64,000 nucleotides of DNA from [Phialemoniopsis] sp. UDSM-2020 (GCA_018873225.1 JAEILZ010000006.1:620001-684000), one strand, 5' to 3'; shown: positions 11,358 to 23,061, counted from the stretch's first letter. Translations and numbers: made by a program. Notes: generated from the letters alone by a model not told the origin.

Positions 11358-12111
11358 CTTGATTTGTTATGATGGAGAAGAGCGAGTGATGAAAAGTAGA
11401 AGTAAGGACAAGCTTTGCAAGAAGAGGATGAAGTCGAGCAAAGCTTTGCGACTTTTGAGGGAGAGGCTTTGACCCTGAAAAGGCGGCTTCTTTTCTGTAT
11501 TGTGCAAATGTGAAGCTCAGCTTGAAGCTACTCCAAATTTCTCCAAGAACGCTGTGGCTCACGCGAGACACTGTATCCTAATTGGGGTGACCCCTCTGTA
11601 TCAATGGTGTGTAGTGAATATAAAACGCTGCAGGACAGCGCGGGGGCTCAGTCAGCTTATCCCAAGTCTCTCGAAAGTCACTTTTACGCTCCAACACAGA
11701 CGATAATGTCGATCCAATCACTGAGAATTAGAAGGATTCTATATGCATTCGTTGCCCTCGGCTCACATAAGCTTAAATAGATGATGTGCCTGTAAACCTG
11801 ATTTTGTGGCCGAAGCTCGGAGGATGGCATCGCCTATCGCGGACAACATCCAAAAACTCAGTATTCAGACGCAGATGATCGGTCGATGATCAACCCAGGT
11901 CGGCTGTTCTGGTCAGCATCGTGTAATACCGATAGACATCCCAATGCAAGGATCGAGGGAGTCATGCGGATGAAGGACGTCCCGCTAGTTGCATGTGAAG
12001 ATGGCCTACAGTATATATCCTGACAAGTCCGTGAGATGAGAACGGCAAGCCGTGAGAAAAGCTGTAGTATCAGCCTTTATCCTTGTTCTCTTGTTCTATT
12101 TCCAAGCAATC
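11358..12111. promoter_or_regulatory. Divergent promoter region, hypothetical / PIR1-like gene
   Basis: Non-coding 754 bases between divergent starts. A TATATAT at 12012-12018 lies 100 bases before the PIR1-like ATG. No other feature seen. Confidence 0.4.
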
Positions 12112-12848
12112 ATGGGCCCTCCACTGACTTCTCCCCTTCTGGCACTTCTTTTCCTACCAGCCATTCTGGCACAAACAGACTGTTGCAAGTTTACTCTCTC
12201 TGCTTCGCCCTCTTTCCCACAACCCGCCGGCCAGCTTGAAGATGGGCAGATCCGTTTCAACGGCTCCTATCCGACGACAACCTTTTGTCTGAACAAAGAC
12301 GGCGGGATCGTCGATGACTCGGGCTTCGGCTGCATCGTAACAGGTATCCACTCCTATCCTCCCCTCTAGTCCAACTTTGTCCAAGCATAGCTAACTCCCA
12401 CCCAGGACCACCTGAGACTCAAATCCAGTGTGACCAAGGCAAAGCTCCTGACAAGGACTTTTCGGTCAGCCCGAGTAACGCCCTGCTGTACAAGGGCTCG
12501 CCAAATTTCTTCGCCTGCCCGGCCACAGACACGGAGTACAACATCTACGTGGCTCCCAACTTCAACCAGGCAAAATGCTTCCCTATCACTCTCACCACAA
12601 GCGCTTGTGGAGCCACAAACTCATCGTGCGACGCTGTAACTACAACCATCTGGATGAAGGAGTGGGTTACCGAAACGGTCCCGCTCAGTGTGACTTTCAC
12701 ATACACGACCGTGACCTCGCTGTGTGGTGGCACGAACTCGACCTCGCTGCCTGGATGGAACGCGACCTCACCCACCCCAACCACGAACACGGGAGGGAAT
12801 ACCTCCCCGCCTGGGTCCATGACTATTGCTACCACCGGTGCTAGCTAG
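12112..12848 (+). CDS. PIR1-like cell wall protein (PIR C-terminal domain)
   Basis: Two exons, 12112-12343 and 12406-12848, give 224 residues. Residues 1-20 (MGPPLTSPLLALLFLPAILA) are a signal peptide. The core CCKFTLSASP ... GQLEDGQIRFNG ... TFCLNKDGGIVDDSGFGC ... QIQCDQG ... DFSVSPSNALLYKGSPNFFACP ... YNIYVAP resembles the conserved C-terminal domain of PIR1-type cell-wall mannoproteins, with paired Cys residues. No upstream PIR repeats (the glutamine-containing repeats that attach to glucan) are present, so this is the domain alone plus a Thr/Ser/Pro-rich tail. It is probably a secreted wall-associated protein. An in-frame GTG at 12052 extends the frame, but the ATG at 12112 is followed by the better signal peptide. 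Confidence 0.7.
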
Positions 12849-13419
12849 GTGCAATGATCTAGGCTGGACGTATAGAGACTGTCATTTCCTCTGCTCTGCC
12901 AGCTAGAAAGCTTTTCCCCATTGTGTATCTTCTTTGACCAGAGCAAGGCAGGGTGTACGCCAGTGACTCAAACCATGAAATAGTCGATGTCATTTGTCCA
13001 TAGCGAGGCAACGGTGGAACCGTGCTCCTTGGCCAGTGTCAGTCATGTTGGCAGCTTGTGTAAGGACAATATATGAGATCATACAGGATAAGCGAGTCAT
13101 CGGATCTTTTACTTGGAGGACTTGAAAACCGTCGTGTCACAACTTATGCAATGTCACAAATTCCGACGGCTTGAATGCGCGCAACGGCGTCACCTGGCGG
13201 AATGAAAAGGTTGGACACTCAAATTGGGCAGCAATGCTTAGTGCATATGTAATTCAAAAGTAGACCGGTATTCATAACTATAAGAACCTGTGTCTTCGAT
13301 GCTTTCCGATTGAAAATCAGAAAGGGTGCCACTGGGTACCTCATCCTGACAATATTTTCGTCAGAGAGCCGCGGACAGCTGATATCGCAACTGGGCCCGA
13401 GCCAATACTCCACGCCAAC
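12849..13419. other. Intergenic, no gene seen
   Basis: About 570 bases between two same-strand genes; short ORFs only. It must include the promoter of the CorA-like gene, but no core motif stands out. Confidence 0.4.
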
Positions 13420-15999
13420 ATGCCGACCAGTAGCGTAGAGCAGGATTGGGAGGCGCAGCTACTGGTTGAAGTCAGCGCATTGAAAAGCTTCTCCGAGGGG
13501 CAAGTACTTCAGCTGGAGCGAATTGAGACTTTGCTTTCATACTCTGATCCAGACGATTCCGGCATAGACACGAGTGAGGCACAGGAAGACACCGAGAGAG
13601 AAGAAGACGAGGCAAATCAGGATGCGGATCACACCATCAGCGGGGGAAATATTTGCGCTACTGTCGCAAATAATTACCTCGGGGTACCTTTGTCGACCAT
13701 AGTCAACTACCATTACCCATCGACTAGCTGGTGCGACATCAGTGGCTTCACGGAAAGAATTGCCAGCTGGAGCTATTGTAAGAGCTTCCGTTTGCTTCAG
13801 TGGCTTCTAGACTGACCCTGCCTTTGCAGGGTGTCCTATGTCTATTAAAGGGACGAATAGTGTCCAACATGGGTCTGGTCGGGGTCGGCCTGACTACCTT
13901 CCTGAATGGGAGCTTCAACGGGATCGCGATGGTTTCTGGTATCACATCGACGATCCTCAAAGGAAGAGCATTGCGGTCGACAATGACATATCTGGAAAAT
14001 CAGATCCAGCTCAGCTAGTGCCTTACTCACTATCACCGCCTCCAGGCTTCGAGGAGCTCTCGTTCGCCAGCCTCCACCAGCACATGGCTCGAATCAGCAA
14101 AGTTCTAGGCGACTTGGTTTCCGTTCCACCCGACTCGAGGGTAGGCCTTCAATTCGAGAAGAACGCCCTAGGAAATGCGGCGACGCTAGGTCATCTGAAT
14201 TCGTACTTGGACGAACTTGAAGGCGTCTTTGACGCACTGAGCGCGGTAGAGGGTGAGTTCTCGGTCACCGATTTTGACCATGTCCTGCACCATGCCACAT
14301 ATAGATCACGGCCATCTCCAGGAAAATGGCCGAGTCCAGTCGTTGCCCGAAATTTACTCTCCGCTCCAGCACTACACAACGAACAATTCTACTTAAACAT
14401 CCCCCGAACCCGCTATTGGGTCTGGGCTGCCGCGTTTGACCAATCCAGGGGTTCCCATAATAGGCTTCAGATCAGACCATGGCACCGGCTTATTCATTGT
14501 CATGGTCTGGCCCATGTCCCGTCATCGAAAGCGGCATTTGATCGAAGTCATATTAGTGGAAAGGAGAAACTAGCCGATACTTGGAAGCTGTTGTTCCAAG
14601 ACAGTTTCATGGCTCTTCCTAAAGATATAATATCTAATCTCTTCTATCAGCACGTATTTTGTGACCAAGAGCAATAATTATCCGACCCTTATCTGCAAGA
14701 CTGGAAACCGTTTCACATCACATGGTATCATACGTCAGCAACCACCATCCCCTCGGTCTGGAGGTCAGGGAAGCTCTATTCCTCTTCTGGTAGTCTATCT
14801 GCAGAAGACAACCTACAGCAAGTGGCTTTTACTCTGGGTGCTTATCCGCAGTGCCAAGTCGACGGGATTTATCACTTCTTCTGGGAGAGACACTTGGGGT
14901 GGGACCAGTCATTTTGGACATTTGTCGTACTCACAATATATATGGACAAAGACCTAGTTAAATCTATGTCTTTGGATGCTCCGTGTGGCTTCCAAAGGAC
15001 TCCAGAAACAGTCATCTTGGGCTTGATCACCCATGCAGTATGCACCGCTGCTGACTCGTGGAAAGCAATCGAGGCTGAAATCAGGCAGGTCATAGGTGCG
15101 GCATATGACTCGGTTCTTGACCCAGATAAGCACGATTCCCTTTTGTTTGATGACAATACGTTCTCAAGATCTCGAAGATTCTTCTGGGTAGTAGATATAC
15201 TGGCCTTGTATCTGATTAATCTACAGAATGCCATCAGAGAGTGGGAACTTTGGTGGGCGGCGTGGGAGCCCCTACTGAAAGAGCCTGAAGTTCAACATAT
15301 AATTCGTGTCGAGAAGAGAGAATTCTACCATCGCCGACTGGAGAAAAGCCCATTGGCTGCCCAAGCTCGAATAGTAGAGAAGGGTGTCCAGCGTTTGAAA
15401 GACCAACGCGACCGGTTTAACGCTTTGCTGAAGAACACCGAAGCTCTCAGACATTCCGTACGATTTCCCCCAACTGTACCGGGAGACGGGTTTGCTTTGC
15501 TGACTAAACCTGAGTGAAGCTTTTCATAGCCAGTGGCGTGATTGAAAGTAGAGCGGCATCAGACCTGGGCCGCAATGTGAAACTGCTCACCTACGTGAGC
15601 ATCTTCTACCTGCCGCTTGGGGTGTGCGCTGGAATGTGGAGTATCAGCGCAGATTACAACTTTACTGTGTTTGTCATTACATCGGTCACCGTCGCTGCGA
15701 CTACATACTTGCTAGTTGCCAACATCGGACGAGTGGTGGACTTGACAACAGCCGGCTACCGGTCGGTCAGAGAGCCCCTGCTCGACAAGATGAGCGCAGA
15801 CCCGAGCCGGGCTGATACGTCCACGAGGTTTCGGCAGTTTCCCCCAGAGAGGGAATACGCCGCGGCGTCGAGATGGCTTATCTTCTGGTACGGGTTGATT
15901 CGTGGATGGCGGGCCTTTTGGAGGGTTGTCACTTCACGGTCGAGGTCAAACATCCCAAACCCAACGGTGGAAGCCTCGGCAGGAGGGTCTGACGTGTGA
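13420..15999 (+). pseudogene. CorA-like Mg2+ transporter family gene with in-frame stop
   Basis: Exons 13420-13777, 13830-15457 and 15520-15999 join in frame (introns 62 bases or less). The C-terminus carries the CorA-like hallmark: a long helical region with NTEALRHS joined to LFIASGVIESRAASDLGRNV, then two membrane helices (LLTYVSIFYLPLGVCAGMW and FVITSVTVAATTYLLVANIG). This fungal family has a large soluble domain before the CorA-like pore region. The reading frame is broken by a TAA at 14675-14677, between CDQEQ and LSDPYLQDW; coding similarity continues in the same frame on both sides. I found no splice pair that removes the stop without deleting apparent conserved sequence (a 39-base and a 78-base GT-AG pair exist, with a weak donor). 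It may be a true nonsense mutation, an unusual intron or a sequencing error. Confidence 0.65.
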
Positions 16000-16281
16000 A
16001 GCTGGGTGCTAGGAATCGTCACTGCTAATCTAGGATCGGTTTCCATTACGTTCTCAAATCACATGCAAGGTCTTTCATTTCAAGTGCGTGGTGAGGAGAC
16101 TTTGCAATTGACTTAGATGATAGCAACCACGTTTCAATTGGTAAAGCATTTACACCGTGCTTCCCATGCCCAGCCTCGAGAAATATAAACCGTTTTCCAG
16201 TGAGCCCACCACTTCAAGTTTCTGCGACAAAGAGTCTTAGCATCCGCGCAGTTATGAGCTTCAACTTAAGGTCTCTCGCCT

Positions 16282-16632
16282 CTATTGAGCGAAAAGTAAC
16301 AGATCCAAAAAGGCAATAACCGCAATCGAGCACAGCGCGATATCCATCTTAGCATTCTTGCCCGACCTGAATCTTAGGACGAGACCAAAGCCCTGGAAGA
16401 GGCAGCACAGGAAGGCGCCGAGCAGCTGCACTCTCGAGAACGGCAAAAGAAGCAGCGTGCCGATGAAGAGATCGATGAAAGGAACAATTCTGGTCGACTC
16501 ATCGTCCGGAGCGCGATCGAGCTGGTAGCGGTAGAAGCTCGGCGTGTGGCGGCCATGGGTGAGGCGGCTGAAGGCGCCGTAGAAGAGGCACCCTAGTGTG
16601 AAGTGGCGCGAGGCTTGTCCGAGGACCGACAT
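16282..16632 (-). CDS. Small multi-pass membrane protein, 116 aa
   Basis: One exon, ATG at 16632. Four hydrophobic stretches can be seen: HFTLGCLFYGAF, IVPFIDLFIGTLLLLPF, LLGAFLCCLFQGFGLVL and DIALCSIAVIAFLDLLLFA, separated by a polar loop with a Tyr/Arg/Asp-rich segment. It therefore looks like a small integral membrane protein. I recognise no family; DoxX-like proteins have a similar size and four helices, but the match is only topological. Divergent from the dienelactone-hydrolase/SnoaL gene. Confidence 0.65.
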   Translation of the reverse strand: MSVLGQASRHFTLGCLFYGAFSRLTHGRHTPSFYRYQLDRAPDDESTRIVPFIDLFIGTLLLLPFSRVQLLGAFLCCLFQGFGLVLRFRSGKNAKMDIALCSIAVIAFLDLLLFAQ

Positions 16633-17223
16633 TGTCTGGGAGTTGAATGGTGCGCACGTGTTTGAGAAATGTGCTCGCTGTGAGGAACGTGGCAGGAGAT
16701 GGGAGGGTCAAGGACACATGTCGTCGCTTCGCACGGCAAAAGTTGTTACATTTCTTGGAGGATCAGGTCACGAGGCCTTACTTCTTTGGGCTTCAAACGT
16801 AAGCGCGATTGAATTAGGCGAGATGCGTTTTTACGGTTCAAGGAGAGGATCGCGGAGACGAGGGCTCCGAGCACCTGATTGGTTAGTAGTCAAATGCCGC
16901 CTTTTAGGACTGTCTCTGATACTCATGCTACACCTACATACCCATGACATCTCGACGGTCTTGAAGATTTCTTAGACTCAGTTCACAGGAATAATATGAT
17001 CACCGCATAACGTTTGAGATTTGGTTTGGCCATATGTGGATTTTGCCCAACAACTCGGCGTTCTCCATATCGCATCGTTATCGTGACGTCATATTCAACC
17101 TTCCAAAACCTGATATCAGCCAAGCATAGCACAATTCTTATGTAAACACTCCATCATGGTTCTTCAAATGAAGCAAGCATCAGCCCATTCCTCTCGACAC
17201 AAGCACATCGATCTCTTGTCATC
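16633..17223. promoter_or_regulatory. Divergent intergenic region
   Basis: 591 bases between divergent start codons, with no supported gene. It must contain promoters for the small membrane protein and the hydrolase/SnoaL fusion. Confidence 0.35.
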
Positions 17224-18882
17224 ATGAACATGAACGGTGTCGCCGATCTGATCAACGCTGCCATGGGTGACGACGCAAAAGGAAAAAACGTCCAGGTCAT
17301 CTCCGACAACATGACCGGGAATAATTACAGAGACCCGGGCTTCCTATCGGACGACTTCCCCAAGGGACCTCCGAAGCTGTATTTTACAGCTGAGAGCGAG
17401 GATTTTGATCAATTGACGCTGCAAGAATGGGCGGACGAGGGTTTCAAGGTAGAATACATTCCTATGGGAGACGACCTAAATGAGTACCAGGAGCGGCTTG
17501 AGAGACTCAGTAGGCAGAAGAGGGATCCCTGTGAGACTTTTGGTATCGTAGGTGAGTCGTCGCAGCCTTGAGATGATCCTTAATCTTATCTCGTACTTAC
17601 GCATCTTCATCTAGCATACGGTGATGCGGCAGCATGCTGTCTCGAGCATTACCACATCATGGACAACAATCCCGAGTACAAACTTGGCCTACTCATTGCG
17701 TACTACCCTACGTCCATCCCGGATCCCAAGGGGCGCTTTCCATCTAGCATCAAGACACTCGTGCACCTGTGTGGAGAGGATGTTGGTGTCGTCAAGCAGA
17801 GTCAGATGATCGGTATTCAGGGCAAGCGGAGGGTCACCCGACGCAAGCTGGAGCGCGGTCTCGGAACGGGCGAGACGTTGAGGTTGGCGTATCCGAGCTA
17901 TACCTACAGCGCGGAGCCCGGCTTTGCAGAGCACGACCTCGACATCTACAAGCGAGTCCCAGCCGAGTTGGCCTTCAGCCGTAGTCTCGCCGTCGCCAGA
18001 GATGCATTCAAGCAACACGTTGACCTAGAGCTGGCCCTGGACACCAACGTTCAAAGTAAGCAGTCACGGCTTTACACTCCTCACTTTCACAGCTAACAGT
18101 CTTTCCTAGGCAAGTTCTTCACCCGCAACGTGCACGACACCCTCTCCACCTACACCTCCCACAAGGAGCCGCACGTCACCTACGTGCCCACGCTGACGGG
18201 CGGCATCGGCGCCGCCGAGCTCGAGCGCTTCTACGGCGAGTTCTTCATCGCGAGCAACCCGCCCTCGACCAAGCTCACCTTGCTGTCGCGCACCATCGGC
18301 GCCGACCGCGTCGTCGACGAGCTGCACGTGCGCTTCCGCCATACGCAGGAGATGCCGTGGATCCTGCCCGGCGTGAAACCGACGAACAAGCGTGTCGCGA
18401 TAATTGTCATTAGTATCGTGACGCTGCGCGGCGGCAGGCTGTACCATGAGCACGTGTACTGGGATCAGGCGAGCGTGCTTGTGCAGGTCGGCTTGCTCGA
18501 CCCGAGCGTCGTGCCGGAGAAGGCGCGGAAGGAGCTTGGTGTGGAGAGGCTGCCTGTCGTGGGGGCAGAGGCAGCTAAGAAGATCTATATCGGGAGGGAT
18601 GGGCCTGACGAGGGCGAGGCGGATAATGCGCTGATTGCGGAGTGGGATGATGGGTACGATGACGAGGAGGAAGGGACTGCGGGTAAGGATGAAAAGCCAC
18701 AGAAAGTCGAAAGGGAAAAGCAGCCCAAGGCGAAGGAAGAGGACGGGCAGAAGCAGCACAAGCCAGGGAAGGAGCCTTCGGAGGGGTCCAAGAAGGCGAC
18801 GTACAGCTCTGACAACAAGGCAAAAGAGCTACCACACCGTGATAAGAAGGAGGAAAAGACACCAAAGCAGGAGGAGAAGTGA
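17224..18882 (+). CDS. Dienelactone-hydrolase-like / SnoaL-like two-domain protein
   Basis: Exons 17224-17551, 17615-18055 and 18110-18882 give 513 residues. The first half (about 1-260) follows a dienelactone-hydrolase-like alpha/beta fold (YGDAAACCLEHYHIMDNNP, with LGLLIAYYPTSIPDP and a later PGFAEHDLDIY segment). The second half (about 285-420) carries the SnoaL/NTF2-like pattern LTGGIGAAELERFYGEFFI ... LSRTIGADRVVDE ... GGRLYHEHVYWDQASVL. The C-terminus (about 430-513) is a highly charged Lys/Glu-rich tail, probably disordered. Fungal proteins with this fusion are known, but no reaction has been assigned in the knowledge I can use. I infer a cytosolic enzyme on small ester or polyketide-like substrates. 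The canonical Cys/Asp/His triad cannot be picked out with certainty. Confidence 0.75.
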
Positions 18883-19027
18883 CTGGATGCCCTGTACGCA
18901 GTCCATGTTTTACGATAATGTACTTTTCTGTTGTCAAACCCGTAGTCTACACCAAATATCACCAAATCAACCTTTCAATTTTCCTTAGTCTTCTTATTTC
19001 ATTCATCAATTGTTAGTTTCCCAATCC

Positions 19028-20709
19028 TCAACACTGAGCAGAGACCTTGAACCCACCGGGGACAAGGTTCTGGAACACCTCCTCTGGGTCATACTGCTTC
19101 GCGACACGCCTCAGAAACTCGATATTCTCTGCACCATAGCCGCAGAAGGGTTTCTGCTGGGGCGTAGCAAAGTTGATATAGACGAAGGGATCGAGAAACC
19201 CCTGATTTCGCAGCTCCTCGCTCGTCCTGTCGACCCACGACTGAGCTGCCCCGTACAAGACATCATCTTGGGCGGGATCGGTCCATCTGGGCGTAAGGAA
19301 AGCGACTTGCAGAAAAGAAAGAAAGTCAGTCTTGCTTCGCCCTCACGATGTGACTCAGAACACCTACCGATCTGGTCGTGATCAACAGCCTCTAGTCCAA
19401 GGACATTGCCGCCTCGCTTGCTCGAGTGCGTTCCGATGACCTTTGGCTGAGGGGCATAGTTGAGAATCCACTCCAGGTCCGGGACCCTAGTTGCCAGGTC
19501 TTTCTGGATGTCTTCGGTGATTCTCTGCACAATCTGGATTGCCTGGATATTGTTGGCAAGGGTGATAGTTGCTCCAAGGACCCTAGTAAATCCTGTGTCA
19601 GCACCGTCCAAACAGTAGACGTCGACATATCTCACCGGAACCCAGCAGGTTGCGTTCCATCCGCCTCGGCCACGAAGCTGCTCAGTGTGCGCCTGCTCAT
19701 CGTGTTCAAGACAGTCGGCTGCATCAACGTGAAATCCTGCAGGACAGGAGGATTCTCCGAGCCGCTCGCCATCGCCAGATCGATCAAGGCAGTGCCGTTG
19801 CTCGGGTACTCAAAGATGACCTGGACGCCAGCATGGACGTCCTGGTTGTTCCGCTCCGTGAACCTGACCACCGCCTCGAGCACCTTGGTGGTAGTCTCTT
19901 CAGTGGCCGGAACGACGATCTGGCCCGCCCACATCTCGCGAAAGTTGAAGGTTGCAACGTCGACAAAGGTCACGATCCCGAAATTGGACCCACCGCCCTT
20001 GAGCGCCTTGTACAACTCCGGGTGCGTACCGGCGGCGCTGGCATACACCGTCTCACCCGAAGCCAAGACGACCTGGTACCCGAGTACATTGTCCACGACC
20101 CACCCCTGGCTGGGCTGGAAGAACGACTGCCCGCCCCCGATGGACAAGCCACCGACGCCCGTGCCGCCGCAGAAGCCGCCCGTGAAAGCGATGCCGTCGC
20201 GCACGAGGTTGGCGTACGCGTGCGCCCACGTGCCGCCAGCGCCGAGCCTGACGAACGACCTGTCGGGCGCTAGCGTCGCCTCATCGAGCCGGCCCAGATC
20301 GATCGAGACGCCGCCCTCGATGTTGTTGGCACCCGGGATGGGCATGTGCCCGCCGGCCTTGATGGCGAAGCGGCAGGCGCCGCCCTCGAGGCTGGTGTTG
20401 GTCAGGAGCTGGATGCCCTGGGAGACCTCGCCGGCGGAGGCCGGGCGGAAGATGCAGTCTGGCTGCATGATGGCGGTGTTGGACCAGCGGCTCCTCATGG
20501 AGTCGTAGGTGCCGACTTCGTCTGGGCGGATGACGGTGTCGGGTATCAGGGCCTCGCTTAGACGGTCACACTGATAGAGGGGGTTTTAGCCAGGATTATG
20601 TGCTCAAAGGATGGTGGTCATGAGATTGACTTACACAGGACTGGGTATTCACCGAGCTCGCCAACATTGTCAACATCACAGCAATCTTCACAGTTCTTTG
20701 GACAGCCAT
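19028..20709 (-). CDS. Secreted FAD-linked oxidoreductase, berberine-bridge type
   Basis: Exons 20709-20635, 20570-19636, 19582-19368 and 19305-19028 give 500 residues, starting with a signal peptide (about residues 1-24). The FAD-binding PCMH domain carries AGGHMPIPGANNIEGG with His100, the usual His for 8-alpha covalent FAD, and GGFCGGTGVGGLSIGGG with Cys159, placed like the second flavin-linking Cys of berberine bridge enzyme. Both residues suggest bicovalent flavin. The C-terminus (CGYGAENIEFLRRVAKQYDP then FQNLVPGGF) is the BBE domain. Such enzymes are secreted oxidases acting on oligosaccharides or alkaloid-like molecules; the substrate cannot be told here. It is tandem with the F-box gene to its right. 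Confidence 0.85.
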
Positions 20710-21288
20710 ATCTACGGTCTCTTGTTGGCGGGAATGAAAGTTTTGGAAGATTGAAGAAGATGAAGGATGGGAAGCTGGAGCAACAGGGAGTGGCATAAAA
20801 CCTTTGGCATTATCTATATAGACACTTTTGCTTCCAGTCCAAAATGGTGCGGAGCACTACCGGCCCTCGACAGCCTTGATGAAACATGCGCGTCGCCCCC
20901 AACATGCGCATTCGAACTTAACTTTGATGGCGAAAGGGGGAACCTGCCCTGCTTGTTGGACGTTGGTCGTAGGCAATTACGGATACCTGCCGCTTCGCCA
21001 CTCAAGGACAGGGAGAAGCGACCGTTGGGGACGCATCGAAGTGGCGGGCACCCCTGGCAGACATGGGTGACTCCATGATCCACGCAGCGCAATCGCTCTA
21101 CGAACGGGGCAAGTTCTCGAGAATCACAGGGATGCCGCATATGCACGTGTAGAGAAGCAATACTGGATGCGGCACATGGCCAATTTTACCCGGGAACCAA
21201 CAGACATATTGAGTTCCAGGGGGTACGATCGTCACTAGCCTCTGCAGACGCGTCAATCAAATTCCGATTCTATATTACAGATTTTCCT
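20710..21288. other. Intergenic, no gene seen
   Basis: About 580 bases between tandem minus-strand genes. A 110-residue antisense frame has no domain. The region must contain the promoter of the berberine-bridge-type gene. Confidence 0.4.
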
Positions 21289-23061
21289 TCAAAGGTTGAT
21301 GCCATCAAATAAGGACGGCGGCTCTAGGCCGTCCTCTTTCTTCTGTCTCCGTCGTTTTGTCTTTCTGGCAGGCTCAGGGCTCTCTGCCTTCTTCTTCTTC
21401 GCATTCAGCACAGCGTCTTCCATGTCCCGCTCCTTGAGTGTCCGGTCAAAGTCATATCCGGCCCCTCCGTCCGGGAGATGATGCACCAAGGTAGGCGGTT
21501 CGAGTAGCTTGGATCCCACGGAGCCTCCCGGGACGATCATCCGGGGATCCCCTCCGATCAGGTTGACGGGGCCCCAAATGACGTCGACCGACGCGAAAGC
21601 CCTAAATGCCATATCCACGGTATCCCGCATTACCGACTCCAGGCCCGTGTGTCCTTCCGCGAAGCTAATCCGCAAGGTCTTCAGATGTGGGAATCCCCCA
21701 AGCACCATGCACGCTGCTAGCTGCGTCAGGTCGTCCGTGACGTCCGCGTACACGTACATCAGATGCAAGCTGCGCAGCGACGGCGGGAGCACGTCGGCGA
21801 GCCGTCGGCTGGCGTAATCATCCCGTCCCCAAGGGACCGCAATCTGGACGCCGCCGCCGCCGAAGCGCAGCGACGCGAGGTCCAGCGCGAGGTCCTCGAG
21901 GTTCTCGAGGGCCTTTAGGTGGCGCGGCTTCAGCGTCCTGTACCAGCTCATCCTCAGGGCCTCTCGAAATGGCATCCTCCGGGTGCGAGGGCCGTGTTGC
22001 ACGGCCATGCCGTAGGGTAGCGCGGTCTGCAGAGTCATGCCGAAGCGTAGCTTGCGCAGCGACCGCGCTATGCTGGGGTAGGCGATAGGATCCAAGAAGT
22101 GGTTGTAGTCATTTACCCCGACTACCTTGGTCTGAAGGCACTCAAGCTCCACCAGGCGAGGGAGCAGTGGAAGTAGGTGCATTAGGCCGTACTGGTCTGG
22201 CATTGGTAGGACGAGTTTCCTGAGATTGGCAAGTGGACGGGAGCCGAACGCTATCGCAATATTGAAGTGGTCTTCTCTCGGGTCGGTGTCATTGGCGACT
22301 TCGGGATCGGGACCGTTATGACAAGACAGCATGTAATATAGCGTCTCGAGCTTTGGAGCCCCCAGGAGTAGGGTCGCGTCCCTGGAGAGATGCCGGCAAG
22401 TCCGGTTTCTGGACTCTAGGTAGAGCGTGCGCAGGGCTGGTAGCAGTACCTGGTGCCGCTCTGAACCGCGGCTGTCGAGCAGTGATTTCAAGTAGCCAAA
22501 GGAGATAGGTCTCTCTCGGACAAGGTATAGCGACTCCATGTTTGGAACAAGTACCATGCACAGCTCCTCGAGCCAGGCGTGGCAAAAACTTAGGCTCTCC
22601 TCCCACTGATCCTCAAGGCCTTCCTGGGCCTCTTTGCCGGGAATCGCCATGCCGATGGCCTTGCTGGCATCGAAGAGCATGAACTTGAGGTTGCCTCTCA
22701 AGCCCGCGACTCTGGGCCTATTGACGAGCTGCAGGCTCTTGACCTGCCTCGCCAGCTCCGGGAGCTTGATGAGTGTGCGGATGAACTCTGATAGCTTGTC
22801 ATCGTGCAAGGGCACGTCCCGGGTGTCAGAGTCTAGCCCAATGGCTTGCTGTCGAGTCAAGTTGCCAGTCGCGTAGTAGTGATAGAGCACAGGCTGCGCG
22901 ATGCTGTAGAACCGCTTCGAGGCCCTGGCGAGCCGCGCCAGCGTTCTCTTGCTCTCCAGCGCGTCGTCGGTATCAGCGTTGGGAAATACGCCAGGGTTGC
23001 AGCAGTGAAAGCAGAGCTTTTCGCAGATCTCGAGGACGATGTCCTCTGGTACTTGAACCAT
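21289..23061 (-). CDS. F-box-like protein, 590 aa
   Basis: A single exon, ATG at 23061. The N-terminus (VPEDIVLEICEKLC then RLARASKRFYSIAQPVLYH) resembles a diverged F-box, followed by a long Leu-rich region with irregular repeats (LRTLYLESR, LRKLVLPMP, LRKLRFGM, LEDLALDLASL, LRSLHLMYV). The C-terminus is basic, Lys/Arg-rich and probably disordered, with a possible nuclear signal. In the family such proteins bind Skp1 and recruit substrates to an SCF ubiquitin ligase; the substrate is unknown. It is about 1 kb larger than a minimal F-box protein. A second, unrelated F-box gene lies at 3157. Confidence 0.75.
   Translation of the reverse strand: MVQVPEDIVLEICEKLCFHCCNPGVFPNADTDDALESKRTLARLARASKRFYSIAQPVLYHYYATGNLTRQQAIGLDSDTRDVPLHDDKLSEFIRTLIKLPELARQVKSLQLVNRPRVAGLRGNLKFMLFDASKAIGMAIPGKEAQEGLEDQWEESLSFCHAWLEELCMVLVPNMESLYLVRERPISFGYLKSLLDSRGSERHQVLLPALRTLYLESRNRTCRHLSRDATLLLGAPKLETLYYMLSCHNGPDPEVANDTDPREDHFNIAIAFGSRPLANLRKLVLPMPDQYGLMHLLPLLPRLVELECLQTKVVGVNDYNHFLDPIAYPSIARSLRKLRFGMTLQTALPYGMAVQHGPRTRRMPFREALRMSWYRTLKPRHLKALENLEDLALDLASLRFGGGGVQIAVPWGRDDYASRRLADVLPPSLRSLHLMYVYADVTDDLTQLAACMVLGGFPHLKTLRISFAEGHTGLESVMRDTVDMAFRAFASVDVIWGPVNLIGGDPRMIVPGGSVGSKLLEPPTLVHHLPDGGAGYDFDRTLKERDMEDAVLNAKKKKAESPEPARKTKRRRQKKEDGLEPPSLFDGINL

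Noticed and set aside
18106..18759. 217-residue minus-strand frame over the hydrolase/SnoaL gene
   Set aside because: Antisense shadow of the SnoaL exon, no domain.
19426..20508. 360-residue open frame on the plus strand
   Set aside because: It is antisense to the berberine-bridge-type gene, whose codons and motifs are clear. Long shadow frames arise in GC-rich exons.
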